A stretch of 64,000 bases of DNA from Balaenoptera acutorostrata (taxonomy: Eukaryota; Chordata; Mammalia; Artiodactyla; Balaenopteridae). This document shows positions 1-11,880 of this stretch, in pieces (the stretch's first letter is position 1; each line of letters starts with the position of its first letter). A program made the translations under genes and the position numbers. A model generated the notes under the pieces. The model was not told the DNA's origin, did no database searches, and saw only the letters and a program-made list of their open reading frames with translations. The DNA is taken from positions 62,269,006-62,333,005 of the forward strand of contig NC_080080.1 in NCBI RefSeq assembly GCF_949987535.1, given 5' to 3'.

Positions 1-59
1 TGAGCAATTGTAGTCTGCTATACAAAGTGTTTTGCACCAGGGGTTCAGGGAAGTAACTA

Positions 60-520
60 AGTATATGATTAGAAGAAGGCTCAGAGAGAATTTTATTGTT
101 GACTTGAACTATAGTGTTGGCAGTGCCAGTAAATAGAAGAGAAAATATAGAGACAGAATCTTCAAAACTGCATGTCTGAACAGAAAGCGAGAAGTTCAGA
201 ATAAAACTGAGATGTGAAACTTTAATGACCAAGGAGATAGTAATGTCATTAACAAAAATAGAGAATGTAGAAGCTATTTGGTGTTCTGATGGTCAGGAGT
301 CATACTGAACTTAATTTATTGGTGATGAAATTGTACAGAGAATTTTTTAAAAGGCATTTGGAATTAAGGATCTGGTATTCAGTAACGAGGCCTGGAGAAG
401 AAAGAGTAAGATAACTGAGCATCATGTATAAAGGCAGAAGTTAAAGCCATGGCCGTGCATTATAAGACAGAGAAGAAGCACTTAAAAATGGAGAAGGTAA
501 ATCAGGAGAGTATAAGCATT
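60..520 (-). mobile_element. Ancient L2 (LINE/CR1-like) fragment, antisense
   Basis: The plus strand reads like the reverse complement of the L2 reverse-transcriptase region: a purine-rich run of 'gagaag', 'ctgagatg' and 'aaagccatgg' phrases in the order seen in antisense mammalian L2 copies, ending near the 'aaagccatggcc' phrase at about 446. It is highly diverged, no frame is open, and both ends are approximate. Confidence 0.5.
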
Positions 521-2429
521 CATTTGTTCATTCAGCAAATAACTATCGAATGCCTATGAAAAATAGAGAATGTGAGAATTTTAAGAAAGCAGGAGTTGTA
601 CATGGAAAATGCTAAAAAGTTACCAAATAGACTAAGGCTTGGGAAAGACTATTGTACTAAGAAAATTATTGTACAATTACTATAGTCCAATTATTGTACT
701 AGGAAATAATTGGCTATGTTTAAAGTAGATATTTTGGTCAACAGAAGGTGTAAAAGCTAATTTTCAATAATGCAAAAAGAGGGAACAATTAAGAAAGTGA
801 AATGACAGAGTAGACTCCTTTTTTTTTTTTTTTATAAGTTGTTTGAAGAATATAAGGGACATTCATTTCACAGGCTAAGAAAAAATTATCATGGCTTAGG
901 GAAAATGAAAGTGGCTTGAGTAGGTAAATAAGAGTAGTTCAACGTTTAGTTTCCAGGGGGAAATCTCTTATATGTGAAAAACATACCCAGGTTTTAAACA
1001 CGAATTTCTGAAAGCTCATTTTCATAATCTTGTAGGTTGCCTTCCTTTTCAGAGCAAAGCAACACTGAAATATCCTTGACCCTGTTAAAGATGTTCATGG
1101 AGGCTTATATCTTGAGGACAGGCTTTGTCATATAATGTAGTAGCCAATGGCCTTGAAGATGCAGGGCTTCTAGTCAAATTCTCTCATTGGACCCCTGTGA
1201 AAAGTAAAATATCTCTAATCAATCTTTGGATGAGGAAGATCCATCCATGCCTTAGCAGTAACGAAAATTATTATGAGTTTTATTAGGTTGCAACTACTTT
1301 CCCCCGATCTAAAAAGTCACCTTGCACCCATGTAAAGAGAATTATTTATGTAATTATCTGCACATATGTCCCCATCAACCACTATACATAATCATTTCAT
1401 GGCATTCAAATTCAGCACAAAACATCATGACCTAAGTACAAGTATTATACTATAAGGGGTTTTCATTTCTAGAGGTCATCAGGGGAAGGGATTAATTTTG
1501 CTACTTTATTGTACACACAGCACTGCACATGTTAGAGTCATGTTACAATGCCTCTATATTGAAAATTGCATTTGGATGTAATAAGAAAGGCACTTTTTAA
1601 AACAATTTTACAATTTTAGATGCATTAACTGCATTTCATACCATCTTGCTTTGCTAACAGATTTGAGGCCTTTCATTCAGACAACAATGTATCTTGTCAA
1701 TTTTAGAAGGAAAATGTTTCAAATGCTTGCTCAAAATTCTTTTACCATCCTTTCTTTGATGACTTTTAGATTACCCATCCAGGTCAGTCTGCAAATACTC
1801 TGTATCACGGCATTTCTGAGGAATAATTTTTAATTTAACAACATGGAGAATTAGGCATGACAGAGACCTGACTTATTGCTTGAGTCACAGTTTTCATCAA
1901 CATGTATTTCTTAGAGCTCAGGTAATAGGTAAAGTTTAGTGCTATTCTCTGATCAGTTTCAGCTCATGGAGCTTTGTGTGTTTTTTTTTTTTTTTTAAGG
2001 GGTTATTTAATTAGAATGTCAAATTGATCTTGCAACTCTAAGAAATGTCTAATTGACGTACGTGAACCATAATACTTATTCCATGAAGCATTAAGCTCAG
2101 AAGTGGTCTGTCTGAAAGGGATTGTCTATCTTTTCAGAGCAAGGGCAGCTTCTTGTAAAGCTGTTAGTCTCTATGAATTAACAAGATATGGCACTAAAGC
2201 AACCTGTAGGTTGAATACATAATTTAAAAAGATCAGCCTATGCAGCTATAAATTTATGCTAACCAAAAAAGATGTGTACATATATTTTTTCATATTTGAA
2301 TCAAACTAATTATTTTATGGTTATTTTATGTCAAGTTGAAATTTTTTAATCCTTTTTTTTAACCTATTATGCTGTTAAATTTAAATCAGAAATAACTTCC
2401 TTAGTAAATACTAAAAATTACTAATCGCA
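521..2429. other. AT-rich sequence with no recognised gene or repeat
   Basis: No coding frame longer than about 60 codons and no splice-bounded exon stands out. It holds T-tracts near 820-835 and 1981-1996, which may be old poly(A) tails in reverse orientation, but no element body could be attached to them. Confidence 0.5.
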
Positions 2430-2560
2430 AAATTGGAAGACTCCTTGGAAATCACCTCCCGGTCAACTCAGGTGAAGAAACTGAGGCCCAGGAAATGAGT
2501 TTATTAGAGGTAGAATTGGGACAGCTGAATATTGAATTCCTAATCCGGGATTCTTTTCAC
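2430..2560 (-). mobile_element. Ancient CORE-SINE/MIR-like fragment
   Basis: The phrases 'gaagaaactgaggccca' followed by a short gap and 'gggattctttt' match the order found in reverse-oriented ancient mammalian SINEs (MIR/THER-type). It is short and diverged, and the subfamily cannot be named. Confidence 0.5.
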
Positions 2561-2829
2561 ATAGCATATTGATATAATTATGAAAACTATTCAGGTTGTT
2601 GATGATTTTGAAAATATTCATTACTAATATATTTTGCATATACAAGAAAAGCATGTTCTTTTGACAAAAATAAATTCAGAATTTTCAATATTTATCAGAA
2701 TGCACTTGTCAATTTTAAACTTTTAATGAAAATTTAGAAGCTTTCTTTTATGAATTCAGAAGGTAAAAACAATCCAGTTCCTAAAATTGTAAATATTTTT
2801 GAATAGTCTGAAACTTTATACATTCTTAT

Positions 2830-3296
2830 CAGTGGTTCTTAACATTTTTGTGTGTCATCTATCCCTTTGATAATCTCATGAAGTCATGGACCTCCTCTCA
2901 GAATAAAATTTTTCAATTCATAAAATAAAACATTACAGAGAAAGCCAGTTTTGTAAAAATAGTTATTGCAATTTAAGAAATCAGTTTTGAATAAAATAAT
3001 ATATGTATTTCATTAGTAACATTAAATAATATCTGGTGGTGAGTTTAGTAGCTGCCATGATTTCAAAGTAATCATGAATGTAAAAGATATCTCAAGATAG
3101 ATGCAACAACCATAATGTGATATAAAAATATCTGATTTCTGTTGGTGACAAAGACACAGATATAATTAATATTAATACTTTTGCTGTTTGTTGCCTATAT
3201 TCATTTTGAATAAAATGCTCAATTTCAGTTAGAATTCATAAAAATAAAGATGTGAAACGTTTTCCAAATTCCAGGACACCATCTTAAGATCCCCTG
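2830..3296 (+). mobile_element. hAT-Charlie-like nonautonomous DNA transposon
   Basis: The element starts with 'CAGTGGTTCTTAAC' and ends with 'CTTAAGATCCCCTG', an imperfect inverted pair with 11 of 14 positions matching, as in Charlie/MER-type hAT elements. The interior carries the 'tcatggacc', 'ggtgacaaagacacag' and 'aaaataaagatgtga' phrases remembered from such elements. No clear 8-bp target duplication remains. No transposase frame is present. Confidence 0.6.
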
Positions 3297-3451
3297 ATCT
3301 ACACTATTTTCCCTCTGTTTGGTGTTTCAAAACCAGCTCCAAACTTCCTCAGAAGAAGGGTTAAGAGCTAGAGACCCCAGTGCTGTTTCAGAAAACTACT
3401 CCCATGTCCCCTTACAGAGGCACTGACTGCCCAAGCTCCAAACTGTCTCCC
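3297..3451. other. Short unannotated spacer
   Basis: C/A-rich sequence between the DNA transposon and the telomere-like array. Nothing recognisable. Confidence 0.4.
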
Positions 3452-3497
3452 TGACCTAACCCTAACCTTAACCTGACCTAACTCTAACCCTAGCCCT
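3452..3497 (-). repeat. Degenerate interstitial telomere-like array
   Basis: About seven units close to TAACCC run in tandem (TAACCC, TAACCT, TAACCT, a GACC remnant, TAACTC, TAACCC, TAGCCC). This is the C-rich strand of the vertebrate telomere repeat, so the G-rich TTAGGG sense lies on the minus strand. The array is short and imperfect, as expected of an old interstitial telomeric sequence. A chance pyrimidine-rich run cannot be excluded. Confidence 0.6.
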
Positions 3498-4569
3498 CCT
3501 TACCCTGATGGCAATCTTGCATGGGGCCCTTTGCCTGCACTTAATGCATGTCTCTATGGAATTTCAATCTCCACATTTCCTAATTGATTTTGACTTGACT
3601 TGTCCCTCTAACTGGAGATTCACCCTGCTCCCTCCCCCATTCCTAATTCTGGGCCCTCTAAACTCAATCTCTGCTTTCAGATTAGTTGGCTGCCACCATA
3701 GCCTGAGGCACTAATATCCTAATACACAATTTTCCCTTTTCTGGTCATGAGTTGAATTCATTCTCTTATTCTCAATCTCTCTGTGCCTCTGTTTCTCTCA
3801 CACACACACACTCACTCATATACACTCAACTATATTCTAAATAAAAGGTCAGTAAGTAAAAATGTATGTCATCTCTATATATTTACTTCTTGGTGCTATT
3901 ATACTATATTTTAAGTTGATTAAAATACTTCCAGACTTAAAGAGAAATCCTTCTATTCAACACCATTGCATTGAGAAATCTAATTACAATTCCAAGAAAT
4001 TTTAGGAGAATTGGTTGTCTTGTATGCATATAAAGAATACTTGTCTTATATTTTCCCATTTCAGTTATTTTATTTTATAGTGTGTGATCTCAAATATATT
4101 AGAAAAGAAGAAATACGACCCAAATGAACATTATGTGAGAGGTTGAAGAAACGTTCATATTCCAAACATAACACAAAGTTTTCATGGACTGTTGGGTATA
4201 AAGATAATACTCTTATATTGATATTAATTAATCTGAAAATACTTTTATTTACCAATTTCCAATTAAACTTTCCATTTTCATGGCATACATAGTCATACTT
4301 CATTTTACATTTTTTAAATAATGCAATCTCTTTCTGATTAGACATAAATGAAAAGTCAAAATGTCTCTTCCTGGGAAATGTCAAATACATTTTTGACCAA
4401 TTTTAGAATTTTTGGGGGATCATAACTCTTCAAGATCTGATAAATGCTACATACTTTCTACCTATAGAAATAAAGTGTTTGGATATAGTCATACACAATT
4501 ATTTTTCTATAATTTCTGGAGGTTTATGGAATTCCAAAATTTCACATATACATCCCTATAAAATCAACA
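3498..4569. other. AT-rich sequence with no recognised gene
   Basis: Contains a short CA run near 3799-3812 and AT-rich stretches. The 106-codon minus-strand frame at 4070-4390 has no recognisable domain and sits in low-complexity AT-rich DNA, so it is not called as a gene. Confidence 0.5.
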
Positions 4570-4760
4570 GATCTAGGTATACTATTCAGAATAGTCTAGA
4601 TTATGCTATGGTAACAAATGACCCCCAGATCTCAGGGGCTAACAGTAATAAGGATTTAATTTTCACTCATACTACATATCCATTGTTACTTGACTAGGTT
4701 GAGTGACAGTTCTCCATAGGTCTCTTCATTTTTGCATGTCTTGAAACAAGCCTGACTGCT
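4570..4760 (+). mobile_element. Ancient interspersed repeat of uncertain class
   Basis: The phrase order 'gtaacaaatgaccccc', 'atctcaggggctaac' and 'tttaattttcactcat' recurs in many mammalian loci as part of an old interspersed element. I cannot assign the family; an LTR or DNA transposon origin is possible. Confidence 0.35.
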
Positions 4761-4783
4761 TTTGTTCTGAACTATCTTTTCAA

Positions 4784-5254
4784 GAGTTATTTGTAGAGAG
4801 GTTGATGGACCTAGAGTCTGTCATACAGAGTGAAGTAAGTCAGAAAGAGAAAAATACCATATGCTAACACATATATATGGAATCAAAAAAAAAAATGGTT
4901 CTCATGAACCTAGGGACAGGACAGGAATAAAGACACAGACGTAGAGAATGGATTTGAGGACACAGGGAGAGGGAAGGGTAAACTGGGACGAAGCGAGAGA
5001 GTAGCATTGACGTATATACACTACCAAATGTAAAATAGATAGCTAGTGGGAAGCAGCTGCATAGCACAAGGAGATCAGCTCAGTGCTTTGTGACCACCTA
5101 GAGGGGTGGGATAGGGAGGGTGGGAGGGAGACGCAAGAGAGAGAGAGGATATGGGGATATATGTATACATATAGCTGATTCACTTCGTTATACAGCAGAA
5201 ACTAACACAACAATGTAAAGCAATTATACTCCAATAAAGATGCTACAAAATATA
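4784..5254 (+). mobile_element. 5'-truncated cetartiodactyl L1, ORF2 end and 3' UTR
   Basis: It starts in the final codons of L1 ORF2, followed by the 3' UTR phrases 'agatagctagtgggaag' and 'ttgtgaccacctagagg', and ends 'ctccaataaagatg' before a short A/TA tail. It closely matches the 3' ends at 31.2-31.6 kb and 59.6-60.0 kb. A potential G-quadruplex run lies at 5103-5128. No clear target duplication was found. Confidence 0.9.
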
Positions 5255-6374
5255 TATATATATAGCTAACAACCATGAAGATAGAGATATGTATCTCTAC
5301 AGAGAAAAGGGCAGGTTTGTTTTCTGTCCAGTACAATAAAGATAATGTCTTTCTCTAGGGCAAATGTCAGGCCATTAAAAAGATTCGGGTTCCCTAAGCT
5401 AGTGGTTCCTCTCCTGTCAAATACCCTACTGCACATGTAGGCATCCCTGTCTTCTTTGTGTCACCCTGTGAAAACTGAGGCTCAGAAAGAACTTGAGCAA
5501 ACGATGATAGTCTTGCTATTGTTGTTACTCTGAGTAATAAATTCGTCTCTGATCCAGCAGACTTGTGTTTTTCACCAGTGTGCCAACATTGTGGCAGCCT
5601 AGTTTGTTAGCTAGGAAGTAGAGCAAAATTTCACAAGCTCTTTCTGTTTAACTTCTTTTTGGGACTTCGGCTGATAGAGCAGCTTCCATCTAGAATATTG
5701 CTGGTTCTTTTGGCAGAGTATAAATAGAGAACACAGTTGTGATGTTCTGGTCTTTACAGCTTCTTTTAAACCCATAACTTCTGCTTACTTTGTGTTTTCT
5801 AAGTAAGTCACATGGCCAAGCCTGACCTGAATGGGATAGTCAGTGAATACTCGTGCATAATAATATAATCTACCAAAGTAGATTCGTAACCTATGCACTG
5901 GGTATTTAATTACCCACTTTCTTCTCAGCCAAGTGGATTTACTACAGAATCAAGTTTTCAGCTTATTTTAGGCTGTGTTCCCATATTTCAAAAATGTACA
6001 TGCTACTCTCAAAATTTGTGCCTGGATAATTTTCACCTACATTAAAACTTATCTAATATTTTGCTTCAAATTGAGGAACAATGATATCTCATGACTATTA
6101 TCTGGAAAATCATGGGTTTTAGAAGTGTTCTCTATTTTTTTCTAAGTCTTTTTTCTAAATATTTATTTGTTGTATTATATATATATAATATATAATTTAC
6201 TATGTAAACAATAATTACATAAAATATAATTAATTATACAAAGTTTTATATTTACTTATTAAAATAAGGAGAAAATAAATATGGTTATTCAAATATGCCA
6301 CTTAACATATCACGTACCAACTGTGGAAACATTCTACCCTATGGAAAACGCTAATGATACATAATATATATATA
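5255..6374. other. AT-rich sequence, no gene recognised
   Basis: Holds a possible scrap of reverse MIR near 5460-5510 ('aaaactgaggctcagaaag') and TA-rich low-complexity DNA around 6175-6250. No coding signal was seen. Confidence 0.45.
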
Positions 6375-6740
6375 GTACTATACACTGACTGTGTCCCTCC
6401 AAAATGCATATGTTGAAACCTAATTCTTAATATGATAGTATTTAGATGTGGAACTTTGGGAGGGTGATTAGGTCATAAGGGCAGAGCATTCATGAGTGGG
6501 ATTAGTGCCCTTATAAAAGAGGCCCCAGAGATCTGCAAGCCCGCTTCTGCCATGCAAGCGCACATGAAAAGATGGCCATCTATGAACCAGGAAGCAGGCT
6601 CTCACCAAACACTAAATCTGCCAGTGCCTTGATCGTAGACTTCTCAGCCTCCAAAACTGTCAGAAATAAATTTCTGTTGTTTATAACCTGCCTAATCTAT
6701 GGTATTTTGTTACAGAAGCAGAACAGACTGAAACATATAG
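6375..6740 (+). mobile_element. Solo MaLR-type LTR (MLT1/MST-like)
   Basis: The order 'tgtccctccaaaatgcatatgttgaaacc', 'gtgcccttataaaaga', 'cttctcagcctccaaaactg' and 'aaataaatttctgttgttt' is the ERVL-MaLR LTR layout. The AATAAA at about 6665 would be the LTR polyadenylation signal. No internal retroviral genes flank it, so it is a solo LTR. The 81-codon frame at 6572-6817 lies inside and is not a gene. Confidence 0.8.
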
Positions 6741-7019
6741 TGTATAATATTATATATAATAGTCAGATAATAGCCATTTCTTTAACTAAGATTAAATGCC
6801 TAGTACATATAAGGTAAGAAACTATGGGATTGGGGTTACTGTGGTGAAAAAAAATTGACATGATTGCTGCACTCATAATACTTAACAGGCTAGTTATTTC
6901 TCTAGAAGGAGAAATGATAAAAAAACGGGGTAAAACAAAAACAAGTAAACAAAATAAATTAAACATTTGATAAATTTTTAATAAAACATGTTTTTGAGGT
7001 AGATAATAAATTGGGGGAA
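6741..7019. other. Short AT-rich spacer
   Basis: Nothing recognised between the MaLR LTR and the antisense L2. Confidence 0.4.
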
Positions 7020-8245
7020 TCTATTTTAGATAGGGTACATAGGGAGGTGACATTTAAACTGAGACATGATGTGTAAGATGGAACAAGTAATGAAAAGATC
7101 AGGCTGAGGGGTTGGAAATGTTCTTCGTACAGTTTGAAAAGACCATAAGGTGAGAAAGAGGATTGAGGAAATGAATGAAAGTTGATGTGGCTGGAGCAGA
7201 GTTAGCCCAGAGAGAATGGTAAAAATCAAGATGGAGGTGGATCATGAAGGCTATTTGTGGGATGTGGTAAAACTGAAGTTCCTTCAAAATTGGAGTCTAT
7301 ATTTATGGAAAACAACAAAAAATTCAGGTTATACTTATAAGTACAATGGGAAATTGTTGAAAGACTTTATACTGGGGAGTATCATAATCCAATTTATATG
7401 GCAAAAAGATCAATCTTGTGAAGAGGGATAAGTCATGATGTAGACTATACTTGGATAGAGGCAGACTAGATGGAAAGAAGTGGATGAATTTAAGGCTTAT
7501 GTAGAAGGCAGAATTGAAGACATTTTGGTTAATTGGTTATGTGAATTATGAGCAAGTGTGACTGCTAGGCTTCTGACTTCAACAACTTGAAAGATTTTAA
7601 TGTTTGCCATTTTCTAAAATGAAAGATCTCTATGCGTATTGATTGTAGAACAGTGTTGTGGATCAAGTGTTTCATTTTGAACAGGCTACATTTGAGATAT
7701 CGGTGAGATATATAATTGGAAATGTTAAATAATAGGTTCAATATATTAATCTAGAGCTCAGAAGGAAGATCTTGCATAGAAGTAAAAATTTATGAACAGT
7801 CACCATATAATGGCATTTAAAACTATGGAATTAGATGAAGTAATCAAGGAAGAGAGTATAAAAAAAAAAAGAGGATGCAGGTTCATGGCCATAAGAATAC
7901 AATTATTTATGGGATGACAGAGAAATAGAAACTAGGGAAAGATACAGAGAAATAAGAAAGAGGTAAAACAGGAAAATGTGTTGTTATAGAAGCAAAGAGT
8001 GGAGAGTCTTTCAGGAAAATAAGAATAGTCCACATGTAATTTTTAACAGGAGATCTAGTAAATTTAAGATAGAAAAGGTCTCTTTCAATTTGGCAACACA
8101 GAAGTGATTGGTACTTTGAAGACAACAGTCTTCTGACGTGGTAGAGAAGGAAACCAGACTGCATTGAGTCAAAAAGTCAATAGACGTGACGAAATGGTGT
8201 CAGGGATTAAGACAACACAGTTCAGAAGTTTTACCTAGACAGAGA
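7020..8245 (-). mobile_element. Antisense L2 LINE, first segment
   Basis: The plus strand gives, in order, the reverse complement of the L2 reverse-transcriptase tail: 'gaggtgacatttaaactgag', 'gatgtggctggagcagag', 'gatcatgaaggctatttgtg', 'acaatgggaaattgttg' and 'ggcatttaaaactatgga'. The colinear order over 1.2 kb supports one element rather than scattered matches. No frame is intact. It appears to continue past the L1 insertion into the segment at 8581-9391. Confidence 0.75.
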
Positions 8246-8580
8246 GTCAAAAAATGAAATGGTTCTTGAATGAACTTATTTACAAAACAGAAACAGACTT
8301 AAAGGTATCAAAAACAAACTTGTGGTTACCAAAGGTGAGACTTGGAGGTGAGGGATAAATCAGGAACTGAGATTAACACACACACACTACTATATATAAG
8401 ATAGATAACCAACAAGGACCTACTGTATAGCACAGGGAACTCTACTCCGTATTCTGTGACAACCTATATGAGAAAAGAATCTGAAAAAGAATGAATATAT
8501 GTATAACAATCACTTTGCGGTACACCTGAAACTAACACAACATTGTAAATCAACGAAAATCCAATAAAATTTTTAAAAAA
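8246..8580 (+). mobile_element. 5'-truncated L1 3' UTR inserted into L2
   Basis: 'gaacttatttacaaaacagaaacagact' followed by 'caacaaggacctactgtatagcac' and 'acctgaaactaacacaac' is the 3' UTR of a cetartiodactyl L1 lineage; the same order is seen at 21.6-21.9 kb. It ends with an A-rich tail at about 8568-8580 and interrupts the L2. The left boundary is approximate and no duplication is readable. Confidence 0.8.
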
Positions 8581-9391
8581 GAAAGGATACTAAAGATAAA
8601 AAGACAGTTTTCTTTCTGTTTTTTTAAATGAGCATGATTCATTATGGCATGGTATATGCTTATGAGAACAATGGGAATGAAAGAGAGGGAGTGAGAGATT
8701 GATAATCAGGAGAGGACATGCTGTCAGGAAAAGAAATCCTTGAATAGAATAGTAGTAAAATTTTCAATTAGGGTGGGAAAAGAGGGCCCAGAGCACAGGA
8801 GAAGAAACTGGCATTTGGCACAATAAAAATGGATATCACCTCCACTGTAACAGGAAAAGAGAAAGAGAACAATGTTTGGAGATGCAAGTAGATTTCTAAA
8901 TTTGGTGGTGAGAAGATGAGGGAAACCACGTTTGATGATTACTATTTTCTCAATGTAATGTAAGGGAAGACATCATTAAGTGAGAGTGAAGAACGGGTGA
9001 GTGGTTTAAGAAAAGAAGAGAAAGGTGCTTCGGAATATTAGGCTTTGGGGAAATTAAGAAATAGGAAAAACAACATTAAATGCCCATTAATGGAATGTGA
9101 TATTTATATGGGAGAGCACTTAAAGATCTGGTTGTGTGGTTTTTCACTAACAAGTCTGCGATGCTGGCAAAAAGATGCCCAGTAGGAATCATCTCAGGTT
9201 GGAGTTTTCTCCATTGAAAATAATGGGAGTAAAAGGAAAGGAAATTGATACTATTCGGGGGGAAAAAAAGTGAAGATAATGATAGATTGTGAAATCTGTG
9301 TTAGATAAAGATAGTGTTACCTGGAGGGAGTTGAAAGATAATGAGATGTTGATATGGTCAGTGGATAAGAGGTCTCAATAAAGTTAAAAAC
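8581..9391 (-). mobile_element. Antisense L2 LINE, second segment
   Basis: Continues the L2 antisense order after the L1 insertion ('gatgagggaaaccacg', 'taagtgagagtgaagaacggg', 'ggttgtgtggtttttcac'). With 7020-8245 it makes about 2 kb of one L2 copy, long for a mammalian L2 relic. No open frame survives. Confidence 0.65.
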
Positions 9392-9743
9392 TGAATCAGT
9401 GGGTGGTTACCAGAGGTCAGAGGGGAGAGAAATGGGTGAAGGGGGTCAAAAGGTGCAGACTTCCATTGATAAAATAAGTCCTGGAGATGTAATGTACACC
9501 ATGGTGACTATAGTTAATAATATCATATTGTATATTTGAAAGTTACTTAGAGAGTATATAGATCTTAAAAGTTCTCATCATGAGAAAAAGAAAGTTGTAA
9601 CTAATGTGTGATGATGGTTAGACTTATTGTGAAGATCTTTTCGCAGGGTGTACAAATATGGAATCATTATGTTGTATACCTGAAACGAATATAATGTTAT
9701 ATGTCAATTATGTCTCAATTTTTTAAAAAAGTGAATCAGTGGG
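9392..9743 (+). mobile_element. 5'-truncated L1M 3' end with 12-bp target duplication
   Basis: The body at 9404-9731 has 'ggtggttaccagaggtcag', 'atggtgactatagttaataat', 'agatcttaaaagttctcatca' and 'cattatgttgtatacctgaaa', the 3' UTR layout of L1MA/MB-type elements, ending in a short A-tail. The flanks carry the exact 12-bp duplication TGAATCAGTGGG at 9392-9403 and 9732-9743, which fixes both ends. Confidence 0.85.
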
Positions 9744-11099
9744 CATAGAGAGAGGATGACTTCATCAGATACTGGTCAATGCCCTTCTAGCTATTTTATT
9801 CTAGAGAATAGTAATTCCCTAGCTAATGCTTTTACAAAGACTAATTTAGGATATGTAAATATCACAATCACTGGTAATTAGCATAATAATGATGATGAAG
9901 GGCCCCATCCAGGTCCTGAAATGTAAATTGTCCCATTGTGCAAAGGATGGGAGTACCTAAACACAGTATCTATCGTGGACACGGTAGGTTGTGCTTTGCT
10001 ATTTTTCCTGCATCATGCATTGCCATGGTGAAAGAATTTGAGTCCTGTAACAGACGATCTCCCAAAGAAAAGCATTATAGGCATGCTTAATAAACACTTT
10101 CGTTGATGAGGGTGACATGATGGTGTCCTGTTTTCTAAGTAAGTAGCTTTAAAGTAAATATTGGTTTTCTCTGAATGGAAGGAAACAAAGAGACTCTTCA
10201 TTAATATTTATGTGTAAGGTTCAAAGTCATGAATGTAATATGATATTTTTTCTCCTGTTTTACAAATTAGTGTGCTATAATATGACATGACTTTAGAAAG
10301 AATGCTGGTATTTAGAGCATTGCATTATATACTAATGACTTCATAATTTAGAAATCTTTTTAATAAATGTTTGAAGAGATTTGTGAGATAATTATTTAAA
10401 TGTAGCAGAATACTAATACGAATTGGTATTTATATTTAACTACTTCTTAGTATTCTTTTGTTTTCCCTTTGAAGTGTTACTGAATTTTATGTTCCTTTTT
10501 CAAGGCTATCTAAAAAATATCACTGTATTCACAAGTGTTTGTTTTGTTTTAAACACTAAGCATATTTGAAAGGGTTAAACTTTCAAATAGTGTCTACTTT
10601 TAATCAATGCCATTTCAGAAACTCAAGGCTGTGGGCATACATCTATTCCAGTGAGTTAAAAAACAAAAAAAACTTTAGCAGTGAGATTCTTGGAAAAATT
10701 AAAATAAAATAATAATAGCTAACATCAAAATGTACAATCTCATTTTTCCCTTTTTGGAGGTGTCTAGGAGATGTGATATAGGAGTAAAGTGATGTTTAAG
10801 AATGAAACACTTGTGTAATAATAATGCCTGAGAGTTGCTTTATTTAACATTTTTACATTGAAGAACTCTGAATTTAGAAACGGGCTCTTCAGATATTGGA
10901 ATTCTCAACAGCACAGAACTCAGAAGGCAGAAGATGGTCAATGAGAGGAAAGAAGATCATTGGAAGGAAGGAATATAATAAGCATTTATCATTTAGAAAT
11001 ATTGAATGGAAAATGTATCCCACGTAAAAATCACGCTTGAACACTAAACATGAGACTTCAATGGTGTATTGGCTGAAAGACGGTTGAGGGCTGGTGTTT
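9744..11099. other. AT-rich sequence, no gene recognised
   Basis: No family could be named. A 'taataatagctaacatc' phrase near 10710 may be the start of a reverse MIR, but the rest of that element is not readable. Confidence 0.45.
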
Positions 11100-11490
11100 A
11101 TGAAGTTTGCTGAGACACCACCCAGACCTCCCCTTAAGGACTGAGGTGTCCATTCCTCCAGCTGCGTGGAGTTCTGGCTGTTGCCCTCAGCTGAAAGGAG
11201 TGACCTTGCCCAAGTTATGTCCCAATCCCATAACTGGTCAATGCAGCTCTACGAAGGCTCAGCTAACTTCCCTCAATCCAGGAAACTCTGAAGGGCGGTA
11301 CCAACTCCAGGGCTCCCTGTGCGATAAACCAAGCCTCTGTGCAATTGCATGGAAGTTCGCCTTCTCTCCCCAGCCAATCCTCTTGTCCTCACTAGGTGTT
11401 ATTGTTGCGAGCACTAACTAATAAACCTCCTGCAAGTGGGCCTTCAGCTCAGCATCTGTTTGGTGGGGAAACTGACCAGCAGGTTTTTCC
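11100..11490 (+). mobile_element. Probable ancient LTR or retroposon with poly(A) signal
   Basis: A locally GC-richer 390-bp block ends 'actaataaacctcctgcaag' and then 'cagcatctgtttggtgggg', the layout of an LTR R/U5 region with AATAAA at about 11420. The class cannot be named. A 104-codon frame at 11107-11421 lies inside; it has no known domain and runs through the poly(A) signal, so it is treated as incidental. Confidence 0.35.
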
Positions 11491-11659
11491 ACATGACTAT
11501 GCACCGGTCTGATGGCTCTAACAGTAAGGACCCTTTCTACAGCAATCTCTTGACTCATGAGGAAACCCTATGACATACTCAAAGCAAAACTGAGGTTTCT
11601 TTCTTCTTATAAGCTCACCTGTCTATTCTATGCCTTAATTGTTGCAGTAACGTCATCCC

Positions 11660-11880
11660 AACCATTCTAAGAGATTTATCTTAAATAAAAGAAATACTTA
11701 AAATGTGCATAGAGGTTTAGCTAAAATAATGTTTATTATAGTGTCATTTATAATAGAAAAGTCAGAATAAAGTAAAAAGAAAACATTTTTAAATAAGGGA
11801 TTGATGTGAGTCAAAAGTCAGTAGGTGATGAGAAAATAGAAACAATAAAGGTTGGCAACACATTTGAAAGTATTAATGTT
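11660..11880 (+). mobile_element. Diverged L1M 3' fragment
   Basis: The order 'cttaaaatgtgcatagaggtttagc', 'gtttattatagtgtcatttataatag' and 'aaataagggattgatg' resembles the 3' region of old L1M elements. It is short and diverged. Confidence 0.45.

Noticed and set aside
11107..11421. 104-codon plus-strand frame in GC-richer DNA
   Set aside because: No recognisable domain, runs through a likely LTR poly(A) signal, and lies in a probable old repeat.
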